Below are positions 1-7,675 of a stretch of 10,180 nucleotides of DNA, one piece after another (positions within the stretch are counted from its first letter, which is position 1; each line of letters begins with the position of its first letter). The notes under the pieces are model-generated. The model did not search any database and was not told where the DNA came from. It saw nothing but the letters and a program-made list of their open reading frames with translations. The DNA is from Actinomycetota bacterium. GTDB taxonomy: Bacteria; Actinomycetota; Humimicrobiia; Humimicrobiales; Humimicrobiaceae. The position numbers and the translations under genes were made by a program. Location of the stretch: assembly GCA_016870675.1 (NCBI GenBank), contig VGAU01000047.1:1-10180 (forward strand), read 5' to 3'.

Positions 1-12
1 ATTATTAATGGA

Positions 13-57
13 TCGTGAATCACGAGCGGCAAGTCCCTGAGGGGACTTGTTTCATTT
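13..57 (+). terminator. Two hairpins, second one terminator-like
   Basis: TCGTGA (13-18) and TCACGA (20-25) form a perfect inverted repeat with one base between them. Directly after it CAAGTCCC (30-37) and GGGACTTG (42-49) form an 8-bp GC-containing stem with a TGAG loop, followed by TTTCATTT. This looks like a rho-independent terminator for something that lies left of the window. One open frame entering from the left edge ends at a TGA (38-40) inside the hairpin loop, so the stem may overlap the end of an upstream gene. A gene tail ending inside a hairpin is also seen at the right ends of IS200/IS605 elements, but the coding part here is too short to test that. Confidence 0.5.
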
Positions 58-58
58 A

Positions 59-139
59 TAGGATATTTTTAATCTATATCCTAAATAATCAGATACGGAG
101 AATTACCTATAAATTTTATTTCCTAATACTTTGTTAGGA
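59..139. other. Two further small hairpins in AT-rich DNA
   Basis: TAGGATAT (59-66) pairs perfectly with ATATCCTA (76-83) across a 9-base loop, and TCCTAA (121-126) pairs with TTAGGA (134-139) across a 7-base loop. Together with the stems at 13-49 and the long-loop stem at 163-200 they make at least five stems in about 200 bases. This could be a structured RNA or the folded end of a mobile element. I do not recognise a riboswitch, T-box, 6S, tmRNA or SRP signature, and AT-rich stems of this size also arise by chance. Confidence 0.3.
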
Positions 140-149
140 GGAAGCTATA

Positions 150-206
150 AGAAAATAAAAAGTCTCACCCTGGTACGCATTGTTAAGAGGCGCGGTGAGA
201 TCTTTT
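150..206. terminator. Bidirectional terminator-like stem with long loop
   Basis: TCTCACC (163-169) pairs with GGTGAGA (194-200), leaving a 24-base loop. On the plus strand the stem is followed by TCTTTT. On the minus strand it is followed by CTTTTTATTTT, a better U-tract. It could stop transcription coming from the left before gene 358-4122, and transcription on the opposite strand. The loop is longer and more GC-rich than is normal for a simple terminator, so part of it may have another role. Confidence 0.5.
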
Positions 207-357
207 GCTCATATATTATTAAAATATTTAATCTTTATCAAATATTAAATATTATTTATGAGTCATTTAGAAATAAACTCAACTACAATTCACACAAACT
301 ATAGTATTCACACCATCTTAGAGTTTTAATTAATAAATAGTATAATGTTTTATAATT
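207..357 (+). promoter_or_regulatory. Upstream region and candidate promoter of the 1254-residue gene
   Basis: This very AT-rich stretch has no coding potential that I can see. A perfect -10 hexamer TATAAT lies at 341-346. At the usual 17-base distance there is only a poor -35 match (TTAGAG, 318-323), so the promoter is either weak or needs an activator. The 8-mer ATTCACAC occurs twice, at 288-295 and 306-313, 18 bases apart and just upstream, which would fit an activator or repressor site. Transcription from this -10 would start around 353, only about five bases before the ATG at 358. Confidence 0.4.
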
Positions 358-3300
358 ATGAATAGTAAAAAACACTGGGGAAAAACAATAGAAAATATAA
401 AAAAGTTATTTAAGAATTATAGCATTAATGATGTTGCTACATCTTTATTTGCTTCAAGCTTGTGGCTTCCAAATAATGGAAGCACAGTAAAACATCTATT
501 ACATGCTGCAATATTTACATCTATGAAATCAGAGGAATTTATTAAAACAGATCAAATAAACAGTTATTCTATATTTAAATGTTTAATTCAGGATCTTTAT
601 AAGTTAACTCCAGATTTCCCATTTTTAGAAGATTATGTCTCTATTTTTGATTGGGGCTCGATTAAATTTCATAATGAAGGTATCAATTATAAGATATTTT
701 ATGAAACTGAGATTAGTCATATATATGATTTTTTATCAGCTTTTAAAATATTATTTGTTTCGTTTGATAATGAATATGAGGAATTATCTGAAAGATCACC
801 TAAAATAGAATTAAAGCAATGTTTAGAGATACAGGATAAAATCATAAATGATATAGATTCACAACCTTCAGAGGATAAATTATCTAAAATAATGCCTGGG
901 AATATTGAAATTCCTCTAAAGAGATTTTGGTTGCAAGTTAAAAACATATACAATAAATATTGCAAAGAGGGTTTCGCAAATTTTCTAAGGTTAAATGATT
1001 ATTCTTTAGAATTAGGGTCAATAAAACAAGATGTACTTAGTAAAGACAATTTTTATAATAAAATATTTGATGAATCTTTCTTAAGTGCTTTTTTTATTCA
1101 AAATGGGAATAAGTACTACCCAATATTGCCTAGGAGATTTTCTAGCGTTTTAATAAATAAATGGTATGAAATTTTTTCTAAACATGGGGAAGAAATAAGG
1201 AAAAATAATCATCCCTACGATTTAGAATTATCTTTTCAAGTTGCAAAATTTCTAAAAGTCCGTTTTGGTAAAAAAGATTTTTTTCCAATAGTAAGCGCTT
1301 TAAATGATAATAATGAATTGCATGATTTGGTATTTTCAGGATTTCTACAGTCTGAAGATAAAATAGTTTTCTTTTACATAATAAAACCTTATAACAGAAA
1401 AGAACAAATCGAAGAAGAATTAAATCTTATAATGCCAAAGTTGAATGAAGCTTTAAAATTGATAAGTAGAGAACCAACAACAATAGCATGGTTATTAGGG
1501 AAACAAAATATAGTCTACAAGCCTGTTTCTGAAAATGGAAAATTAAAACCTTTTATCTTTGTTGTGTTACCACAAGCAACTATGGAAATGATACCTCTAA
1601 CAATTAATAAGGATTTTCCAGGGAGAATTATTTTTCTAGAACAATTTTTAGGAATAGCGGATGAGATAGATAGTTCTAAAGAAATTTCTGAATTCATTGA
1701 TTATTTAGAAACAGTAGAAGATAAAATTGATTTTCCATTAACTACATTCATAGATAAATACGGTTCTTTTAAAGATTCCAAAGGAGTGTTAATTCCTGGA
1801 GCAAATGAGCCCGACTTTATTTTAGTTGATTCACAGTGGGGTACTAATACTAGGTATAAAACATTGAGTGAATTTTGGAAAATGTATCCTGAAATTAGTT
1901 ATATCTATCATCCGAGAAGTTGGAAAATAAAGAGAGAAACACCTACAAGAATCAGATTAGAAGCAAAAAGTTATTTTGGGTGTGCATTGTATTTTAAAAT
2001 TAAAGATACAAATATATTCATTACTTCTCCTTTTGATAATCAGGAATATGAAGAAGGGTCGATATCAAACCTATTAATGGAATGTTTAGAAGATTATATG
2101 TCAAGATTAATAGATATAATTTCAAAACATAGTTTCTTTAAGTATTTTAATAGACTTGATATCATTATATTTCCAGATACCTTAATTTCTAAGGAAAAAT
2201 TCACACATATTAGGAACCTAAATCCTATGAATAGGAATTGGATTAGTGATGCCGGTTATCCAGAACCTTCTCATCCTGGTATTCGATTAGTTTTTAACCT
2301 AGAAAAAATGTTAAAAGAGTCTAAAGACTCATTAAATAACGATGTTGAAGTCGATTTATTAATAGAAATAATGAGTAGATTAAATGATTTTTATACGGAT
2401 ATTAGTTCAGAAGATATTATTAAAATTTTAGAAAAACAAAAAGGGAAAAGACCAAGATTCAAAGTAATAAGAAGTAATAAAGAAGTAGCTTTTCCAAATT
2501 TTATTTCTGAAGAAATACCAACTTTGCATGATCATAAAATATCACGAAAAATTCAAGCACAAATTGCATATAAAATAGGTATTAAAACTGGGACATATAA
2601 ATTAGATATTGCTAAGAAAAAACTTAATGAACTCCGAATAGAAATGGTGAATACAATAAATAAAGAAATATCTCAATATAGCTATGATAAAAATCTAACT
2701 TATTTAATAACTAGAATTGATGCATTGACTAATAATTATTTTGAAAAAGAACTAGTAATTAAAGAATCAATAAAACATGAAGTTGATTATATTAGAGAGG
2801 TAAATTACGCAGAGGCTCATAGTGAATTTATTACTCAACATAGAAACTATAGATATTTATTAGAAAAATTTGTACAAATAAAACCAAGTGGAAATAAATT
2901 ATTAGATAGCAAGTCTTTTAGGTATTTTATAGCATTCGTAGATAAAATTAATGAAATATATAGTGCTAGCGATAGTTTAAATTATGGATTATTTGCTGTT
3001 GGTCTGTCAATAGATAGAAATTTTGTTATGCAAGTAAAGTTTGAAATAAACCTTGAAGAAATGCAAAAAAAGTATGGGGAAGAACAATCAAGAATTGATT
3101 TAGGATTAATTGGAAATCAAGAAGATAGAGTTGAACCCAGCAGCCCAATAGAAAATTACTTGGAAGATTTAGATTTAGCTTTTAAAAAAGACTTTGGATT
3201 TAGAATTAAGAATATGGTAAATCTACTCCAAGTAATGTCTAATTGGTCAGGATACAATAAAAATGTAAATGAAGCTCCTTATTACTCTGCTAACAGAAAA

Positions 3301-4122
3301 GAAATTGAAGAGATAGCAATTAAGTCTATTAATGGTTATGAAGCGTCTGAAACAGAAAAGATATTATATTTCTTAACACTTAAAAATAAACAAATGTTAA
3401 AAATCATAGGTACTAATAAGGATGCAAACGATCTACCAGTTTGGGAATATCGAAAAAGACCATATAGATATACTATAAAGCCTTTAATTTTTTTAGCAAA
3501 TAATTATTATTGGGGACCTTATTCAGTAGATAGAACAGGAAGAGTCTGGATGAATGTTTTTAATAACGGGTCTTTACCTGCAGATTTTTTAGCACCAAAT
3601 ACAAATAAAGTATTAAAAAATTACAAAGATTCAATAGACAAAAACCTTGAAGTAAAAGCACTAGAGATAATTAAAAGACATACCAGTTGGGCAGACAAAA
3701 TTAATTATACCAGATGTACACACCCACGAGATTTAGGCGACTATGATGTGCTAGCATATATTCCGGATATAAATGTTTTACTAAATATTGAATGTAAAAA
3801 TATACAAGGGGCTTATTGCTTGAAAGATGCAAAAAGAATAAGAGAAAAAATATTTAGATTAGAATATGAAAATGGTAAAAAAGTTAATAATCCAGGTAAT
3901 TTGTTAAAGGTTGAAAATCGTGAAGATTATTTAAAAAATAATATTCTTATTTTTAAAGAAAAATTGAAATGGCCTATAAAAGAAGATGCAAAAACAATTT
4001 CTATTTATGTTACTAGAATGGATTACTGGTGGACTAAATTTCCACCACGTAATACAACAGTGAAATTTTTAAGAATAGACATTTTAAATAATTTTATAGA
4101 AGAATTAAAGAAAATACCTTGA
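358..4122 (+). CDS. Large protein of unknown family with C-terminal PD-(D/E)XK nuclease motif
   Basis: I do not recognise a named family for this 1254-residue protein. Seen in the sequence: an N-terminal segment with FASSLWLPN at 31-39; no Walker A, helicase or methyltransferase motif; a charged, mainly helical stretch at about 750-840; a conserved-looking WEYRKRPYRY at 1029-1038; and a C-terminal nuclease-like core. That core has helix glutamates E1098 or E1103, GDYDVLAY at 1127-1134 (D1128/D1130), then NIECKN with E1145 and K1147, the order D-x(n)-E-x-K expected for the PD-(D/E)XK fold. A tryptophan- and proline-rich tail (DYWWTKFPPR, 1222-1231) follows. There is no signal peptide or membrane segment, so it is probably cytoplasmic. 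The ATG is the first possible standard start after an in-frame stop at 343-345 and lacks a Shine-Dalgarno site. Arginine is mostly AGA/AGG and GC is very low (11/60 at 1021-1080, 13/60 at 2641-2700). A DNA-targeting defence role is inferred from the nuclease motif and the neighbours. The reading frame is well supported; the function is not. Confidence 0.75.
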   Translation: MNSKKHWGKTIENIKKLFKNYSINDVATSLFASSLWLPNNGSTVKHLLHAAIFTSMKSEEFIKTDQINSYSIFKCLIQDLYKLTPDFPFLEDYVSIFDWGSIKFHNEGINYKIFYETEISHIYDFLSAFKILFVSFDNEYEELSERSPKIELKQCLEIQDKIINDIDSQPSEDKLSKIMPGNIEIPLKRFWLQVKNIYNKYCKEGFANFLRLNDYSLELGSIKQDVLSKDNFYNKIFDESFLSAFFIQNGNKYYPILPRRFSSVLINKWYEIFSKHGEEIRKNNHPYDLELSFQVAKFLKVRFGKKDFFPIVSALNDNNELHDLVFSGFLQSEDKIVFFYIIKPYNRKEQIEEELNLIMPKLNEALKLISREPTTIAWLLGKQNIVYKPVSENGKLKPFIFVVLPQATMEMIPLTINKDFPGRIIFLEQFLGIADEIDSSKEISEFIDYLETVEDKIDFPLTTFIDKYGSFKDSKGVLIPGANEPDFILVDSQWGTNTRYKTLSEFWKMYPEISYIYHPRSWKIKRETPTRIRLEAKSYFGCALYFKIKDTNIFITSPFDNQEYEEGSISNLLMECLEDYMSRLIDIISKHSFFKYFNRLDIIIFPDTLISKEKFTHIRNLNPMNRNWISDAGYPEPSHPGIRLVFNLEKMLKESKDSLNNDVEVDLLIEIMSRLNDFYTDISSEDIIKILEKQKGKRPRFKVIRSNKEVAFPNFISEEIPTLHDHKISRKIQAQIAYKIGIKTGTYKLDIAKKKLNELRIEMVNTINKEISQYSYDKNLTYLITRIDALTNNYFEKELVIKESIKHEVDYIREVNYAEAHSEFITQHRNYRYLLEKFVQIKPSGNKLLDSKSFRYFIAFVDKINEIYSASDSLNYGLFAVGLSIDRNFVMQVKFEINLEEMQKKYGEEQSRIDLGLIGNQEDRVEPSSPIENYLEDLDLAFKKDFGFRIKNMVNLLQVMSNWSGYNKNVNEAPYYSANRKEIEEIAIKSINGYEASETEKILYFLTLKNKQMLKIIGTNKDANDLPVWEYRKRPYRYTIKPLIFLANNYYWGPYSVDRTGRVWMNVFNNGSLPADFLAPNTNKVLKNYKDSIDKNLEVKALEIIKRHTSWADKINYTRCTHPRDLGDYDVLAYIPDINVLLNIECKNIQGAYCLKDAKRIREKIFRLEYENGKKVNNPGNLLKVENREDYLKNNILIFKEKLKWPIKEDAKTISIYVTRMDYWWTKFPPRNTTVKFLRIDILNNFIEELKKIP

Positions 4123-4163
4123 TAATATACTATAAAAATTAATTCTAAATTTAGCAATCTGGA

Positions 4164-4202
4164 CAGTCAACCTTTTTAGCAAGTAAGGCAAGTCAACTTT
4201 TC
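4164..4202. repeat. Short direct repeat AGTCAAC plus T-run
   Basis: AGTCAAC followed by a T-run occurs at 4165-4177 and again at 4191-4201, 26 bases apart, in the gap after the large nuclease gene. The gap is not coding. The copies may be protein-binding sites or the worn end of a mobile element. Nothing else supports either reading. Confidence 0.3.
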
Positions 4203-4231
4203 TTAATATAATAAGTAATCTTCTAGATTCT

Positions 4232-4270
4232 ACTATTTTATAATAAAATAGTATGGTTTCTACTAACCAT
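4232..4270 (+). promoter_or_regulatory. Palindrome over a -10 box and adjacent hairpin upstream of the restriction-modification gene
   Basis: ACTATTTTAT (4232-4241) and ATAAAATAGT (4243-4252) are perfect 10-base arms around one central base. The palindrome contains TATAAT at 4239-4244, a possible -10 box with no good -35 partner at the normal distance. Immediately next to it ATGGTT (4253-4258) and AACCAT (4265-4270) form a second inverted repeat with a 6-base loop. If the -10 is real, transcription starts near 4251 and the second repeat becomes a 5' hairpin in the mRNA. A repressor bound to the palindrome would block the promoter, a usual way to restrain restriction-modification genes. No controller protein is encoded nearby. 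Confidence 0.35.
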
Positions 4271-4325
4271 TTGCTAAAAAATTATTAAGGAATTAAGATT
4301 GTAAGAAAAGATTTTAGACCAAACT

Positions 4326-7300
4326 ATGCAAGATATCTTTAAAAATTATATTCAATCAATTTCCTCAAAATTCTCGCATGAGGAAACCACTGAAATGGGG
4401 TATCGTGCCGATTTTGAAGTTTTGCTCAAAGGAATTTTTGATTTCATAAATGTTAGGCGCATAGACCATGATGCAAAGGCTGAACAGGGAAACAAGCCGG
4501 ATTTTGTAGTGTTTCAACATGTTATTCCAATTTTATACATTGAGACAAAAGATATAGGCATTTCCTTAGACAAAGTTGAAAAATCTGAGCAGATGAGGCG
4601 GTATTACGGATATACAAATTTAGTTTTAACAGATTATCTGGAATTCCGTTTTTATAGAAATGGGCTTTACTATGTAGAGCCAATAAAAATAGCTGAATAT
4701 AATTTAAAAACCAGAAAAATTACACCAATACCGGATAACTATGAATACCTGGCAAGAACATTAACTGATTTTACACAATCCCAGAAAGAGCCAATAAAAT
4801 CAGGCGAGCACCTTGCAAAAATAATGGGAGGTAAGGCGCAAAGAATTAGGGATAATATTAAACAATTCCTTGCTGAAGAATCAAATAAAAATGAAGAGCT
4901 ACTCAAGATATATAAAACTATTAAAAAACTATTAGTTCATGATTTAACTACAAATACTTTTGCAGATATGTATGCTCAAACTTTAGTTTATGGGTTATTT
5001 GCCGCTCGTTACCATGATGAAGACCCTGAAAGTTTTACCCGCCAGGAAGCAAGGGATCTTATCCCAAAATCCAATCCACTTCTCAGGCATTTCTTTGACC
5101 ATATTGTTGGGCCTAATTTTGATAAAAGGCTTGAGTATATTGTAAATGAACTGTGTGAAGTATTTTCTCATGCTGATGTAAATGAGCTTATGAGAGAATA
5201 TTATAATAATAATTTAACAGACGAAAAACAAAAAGGACTGGACCCGGTAATTCATTTTTATGAAGACTTCTTAAAGGAATATGACCCTATATTACGTAAA
5301 AAAATGGGTGCATATTATACCCCTGTACCAGTTGTGCAATTTATAGTGAGATCTGTTGATTATTTACTAAAAAAAGAATTCGGTCTTGATGCAGGTTTAG
5401 CTGATACCTCAAAGATAGAAACTGGTATTCACAGGGTACAGATTCTTGATCCGGCTGTTGGTACAGGGACATTTATTAGCGCTGTAATTAACTTAATTTA
5501 TTCAAGCCTCTTAAAAAGTGGGCAAAAAGGTCGTTGGCCAACGTATGTTCATAATGATTTGCTTCCTCGGATCCATGGTTTTGAGCTTATGATGGCGCCA
5601 TATACAATCGCACATCTAAAATTAGCTATGGCATTTGGACAAACTGGCTTTAAATATTTTAACCGTCGCCTTGGTATTTACCTGACAAATTCTTTAGAAA
5701 AAGCCATAGGGCAGGGAGAATTATTTACAGCTTTTGGTCTTGCTGAAAGCATTGCAAAAGAATCCAAGGAAGCAGCGGTAATAAAAAATGAAACACCTAT
5801 TATGGTTGTTATTGGTAATCCACCGTATTCAGCTGCCTCTTCAAACGAGACAGAATATGCCAATGGCTTAGTTGCAAAGTATAAGGTAGAACCAGGTGGC
5901 AAACAAAAGCTTCAAGAGCGCAAACACTGGTTAAATGATGATTATGTAAAATTTATTGCATTTGCAGAAGATATGATTTCAAAGAATGATGAAGGTATTA
6001 TTGGTTTTATAACAAACCACGGATATCTCGATAACCCGACATTTCGTGGTATGCGCTGGAATCTCATGGATACATTTGATTCTATATATGTTATTGATCT
6101 CCACGGTAATGCAAAGAAAAAAGAAATATCACCTAATGGAAGCAAGGATGAAAATGTGTTTGTAATACAACAAGGTGTTTCAATAATGCTTGCCGTAAAA
6201 ACTAGAAAGAAAAAGAAAGGAGATTTAGCAAAAGTATATCGTTTTGATATGTGGGGTAAGCGTTATAATAAATTTGACCAGCTTAATAATCATTCGTTTG
6301 AAGATATAAAATGGACACCTCTTGAACATCGTTTTCCGAATTTATTTTTTACGCAAAGTGGATCAATTAGACTTGAGGAAGAATATCAGAAGGGGTTTAG
6401 TGTAAATAAATTATTTTCAGAAAATGTCTCAGGAATCGTAACTATGGGAGATGGCTTTGCTATTTCCGACTCTAAAGGAGAGTTAGAAAATCGTTTAGAA
6501 AAATTGCAAAATGAGAGACCAACAGAAATGGAACTTAATAATCGTTATAATTTAGGAAAAAATTATGCTAAATGGTTGCTGGGCAACCTAGAAAACATTG
6601 TAGTAGATGATAATGCATTTACACAGATTGACTACAGACCATTTGATACAAAATGGACATATTTTGATAACAAGGTTCTTTGGCGATGGAGAGAAAAAAT
6701 AATGAGACATATGCTTAATGGTAAAAATATTTCTTTGATTGCTAGTAGGATTAACCGTCAACAAAGTTTGGGATATTTCTTTATTGCAAAACACATTTCA
6801 GATTTTCATATTTTAGATACTGCCGGTGATTCAACTTTTCAATTTCCACTCTATCTATATGCTGATGATGGCTCTAGAGTTACAAATATGAAAAGAGAAA
6901 TCGTAGAAAGAATAGAAAAAAATATTAGAGAAGTCTCTCCTGAAAATGTTTTAGATTATATCTATGCAGTTCTTTATTCACCAGGTTATCGTGAAAAATT
7001 TAAAGAATTTTTAAAAATTGACTTTCCGCGTGTTCCTTATCCTAGAGAAAAAAGGAGTTTTAACAAGCTTGTCAAACTTGGAACTGAATTACGCTCACTT
7101 CATCTACTGGAATCACCAAAATTAAATCAATTCATAACAACCTATCTAATTGTTGGTACAGATACAGTTGAGAAACTGGCTTATAAAAAGGAAAAAGTAT
7201 TTATTAATTCTGAGCAATATTTCGGCAATGTACCAGAAATAGCCTGGAATTTCTATATTGGAGGCTATCAACCTGCACAGAAATGGTTAAAAGATCGCAA

Positions 7301-7406
7301 AGGTCGTACTCTTACAAATAACAATATCGAACACTATCAAAAAATAATAGTGGCTCTTGTTGAGACTAATAGAATAATGAATGAGATAGATCAATATTTA
7401 TTTTAA
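4326..7406 (+). CDS. Single-chain type IIG-like restriction-modification enzyme with type ISP-like C-terminus
   Basis: This 1026-residue enzyme should both methylate adenine in its recognition site and cut DNA near it. Domains in order: an N-terminal PD-(D/E)XK nuclease with P58-D59 and E73-T74-K75, followed by the characteristic TDYLEFRFYRNG at 102-113; a helical connector at about 165-320; an N6-adenine methyltransferase with GAYYTP (328-333), SAM-binding motif I DPAVGTGTF (375-383) and catalytic motif IV NPPY (498-501); then a specificity region from about 640 to the end, with VLDYIYAVLYSPGYREKF (875-892) and EIAWNFYIGGYQPAQKWL (971-988), typical of the type ISP C-terminal domain. The helicase of true type ISP enzymes (about 1500-1600 residues) is absent. 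ATG at 4326 is chosen because the first 25 residues match the family's usual N-terminus; the Shine-Dalgarno site is weak or absent, and a later ATG at 4395 has GAGGAAA about 11 bases upstream. GC is higher than in its neighbours (27/60 at 5521-5580). No separate methylase or specificity gene is present, which fits a self-contained enzyme. All catalytic motifs are intact. Confidence 0.9.
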   Translation: MQDIFKNYIQSISSKFSHEETTEMGYRADFEVLLKGIFDFINVRRIDHDAKAEQGNKPDFVVFQHVIPILYIETKDIGISLDKVEKSEQMRRYYGYTNLVLTDYLEFRFYRNGLYYVEPIKIAEYNLKTRKITPIPDNYEYLARTLTDFTQSQKEPIKSGEHLAKIMGGKAQRIRDNIKQFLAEESNKNEELLKIYKTIKKLLVHDLTTNTFADMYAQTLVYGLFAARYHDEDPESFTRQEARDLIPKSNPLLRHFFDHIVGPNFDKRLEYIVNELCEVFSHADVNELMREYYNNNLTDEKQKGLDPVIHFYEDFLKEYDPILRKKMGAYYTPVPVVQFIVRSVDYLLKKEFGLDAGLADTSKIETGIHRVQILDPAVGTGTFISAVINLIYSSLLKSGQKGRWPTYVHNDLLPRIHGFELMMAPYTIAHLKLAMAFGQTGFKYFNRRLGIYLTNSLEKAIGQGELFTAFGLAESIAKESKEAAVIKNETPIMVVIGNPPYSAASSNETEYANGLVAKYKVEPGGKQKLQERKHWLNDDYVKFIAFAEDMISKNDEGIIGFITNHGYLDNPTFRGMRWNLMDTFDSIYVIDLHGNAKKKEISPNGSKDENVFVIQQGVSIMLAVKTRKKKKGDLAKVYRFDMWGKRYNKFDQLNNHSFEDIKWTPLEHRFPNLFFTQSGSIRLEEEYQKGFSVNKLFSENVSGIVTMGDGFAISDSKGELENRLEKLQNERPTEMELNNRYNLGKNYAKWLLGNLENIVVDDNAFTQIDYRPFDTKWTYFDNKVLWRWREKIMRHMLNGKNISLIASRINRQQSLGYFFIAKHISDFHILDTAGDSTFQFPLYLYADDGSRVTNMKREIVERIEKNIREVSPENVLDYIYAVLYSPGYREKFKEFLKIDFPRVPYPREKRSFNKLVKLGTELRSLHLLESPKLNQFITTYLIVGTDTVEKLAYKKEKVFINSEQYFGNVPEIAWNFYIGGYQPAQKWLKDRKGRTLTNNNIEHYQKIIVALVETNRIMNEIDQYLF

Positions 7407-7421
7407 CTTAAAGAGTTTTTT

Positions 7422-7454
7422 AATTAATCCTTTTAAAATTAATTTGAAATTTCA
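7422..7454 (+). terminator. Weak AT-only stem after the restriction-modification gene
   Basis: AATTAAT (7422-7428) pairs with ATTAATT (7438-7444) across a 9-base loop and is followed by a small palindrome TGAAATTTCA (7445-7454). There are no GC pairs in the stem and no clear T-run after it, so it is a poor terminator at best. The rest of 7455-7590 shows nothing I can identify. Confidence 0.2.
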
Positions 7455-7590
7455 TCTTTTAGGTTAAGCTAGTATTTTTTAGTGAGAGCACAATTTGCAG
7501 TATTTAAGAATAATGGTTTCTCTGAGACTTAAAATTTCAAACTGATTTTTTTAAAATTCAAATAACTTTAAGATGCCTTTAAATTATATA

Positions 7591-7640
7591 ATTATCAATT
7601 GATAATATTTATTGTAATTTATAACAATTGATAATATAAT
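7591..7640 (+). promoter_or_regulatory. Toxin-antitoxin promoter with two operator-like repeats
   Basis: ATTATCAATTGATAAT (7591-7606) is a perfect 16-bp palindrome. A second copy at 7620-7635 matches it at 13 of 16 positions, with CAATTGATAATAT identical at 7596-7608 and 7625-7637, so the centres are 29 bp apart, close to three helical turns. A promoter fits between and over them: -35 TTGTAA (7612-7617), 17-base spacer, -10 TATAAT (7635-7640, consensus), start near 7647. The second palindrome fills the spacer and touches the -10. This arrangement suggests cooperative repression by the HTH-bearing antitoxin encoded downstream, as in other type II toxin-antitoxin operons. An overlapping alternative is TTGATA (7628-7633) with TAATAT (7651-7656). 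Confidence 0.6.
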
Positions 7641-7675
7641 AATAAACAAATAATATTTATTATAAAAGAGGTTTA

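Noticed and set aside
161..206. T-box or other known riboswitch before the first large gene
   Set aside because: GGTAC and GCGGTG fragments recall parts of a T-box, but the full T-box sequence and stem I are missing, and about 150 AT-rich bases and a separate promoter lie between it and the gene.
4164..4202. Terminal repeats of an insertion sequence
   Set aside because: The AGTCAAC copies are direct, very short and only 26 bases apart. There is no transposase gene or matching inverted end elsewhere in the window.
4326..7406. BREX PglX or DISARM methyltransferase
   Set aside because: Both are large adenine methyltransferases, but this protein carries its own N-terminal nuclease and a type ISP-like C-terminus, and none of the BREX or DISARM partner genes (ATPases, phosphatase, helicase, phospholipase-like) is present.
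7591..7637. Start of a CRISPR array
   Set aside because: Only two copies of a short palindrome are present, the interval is not spacer-like, and they coincide with a promoter for the downstream operon.
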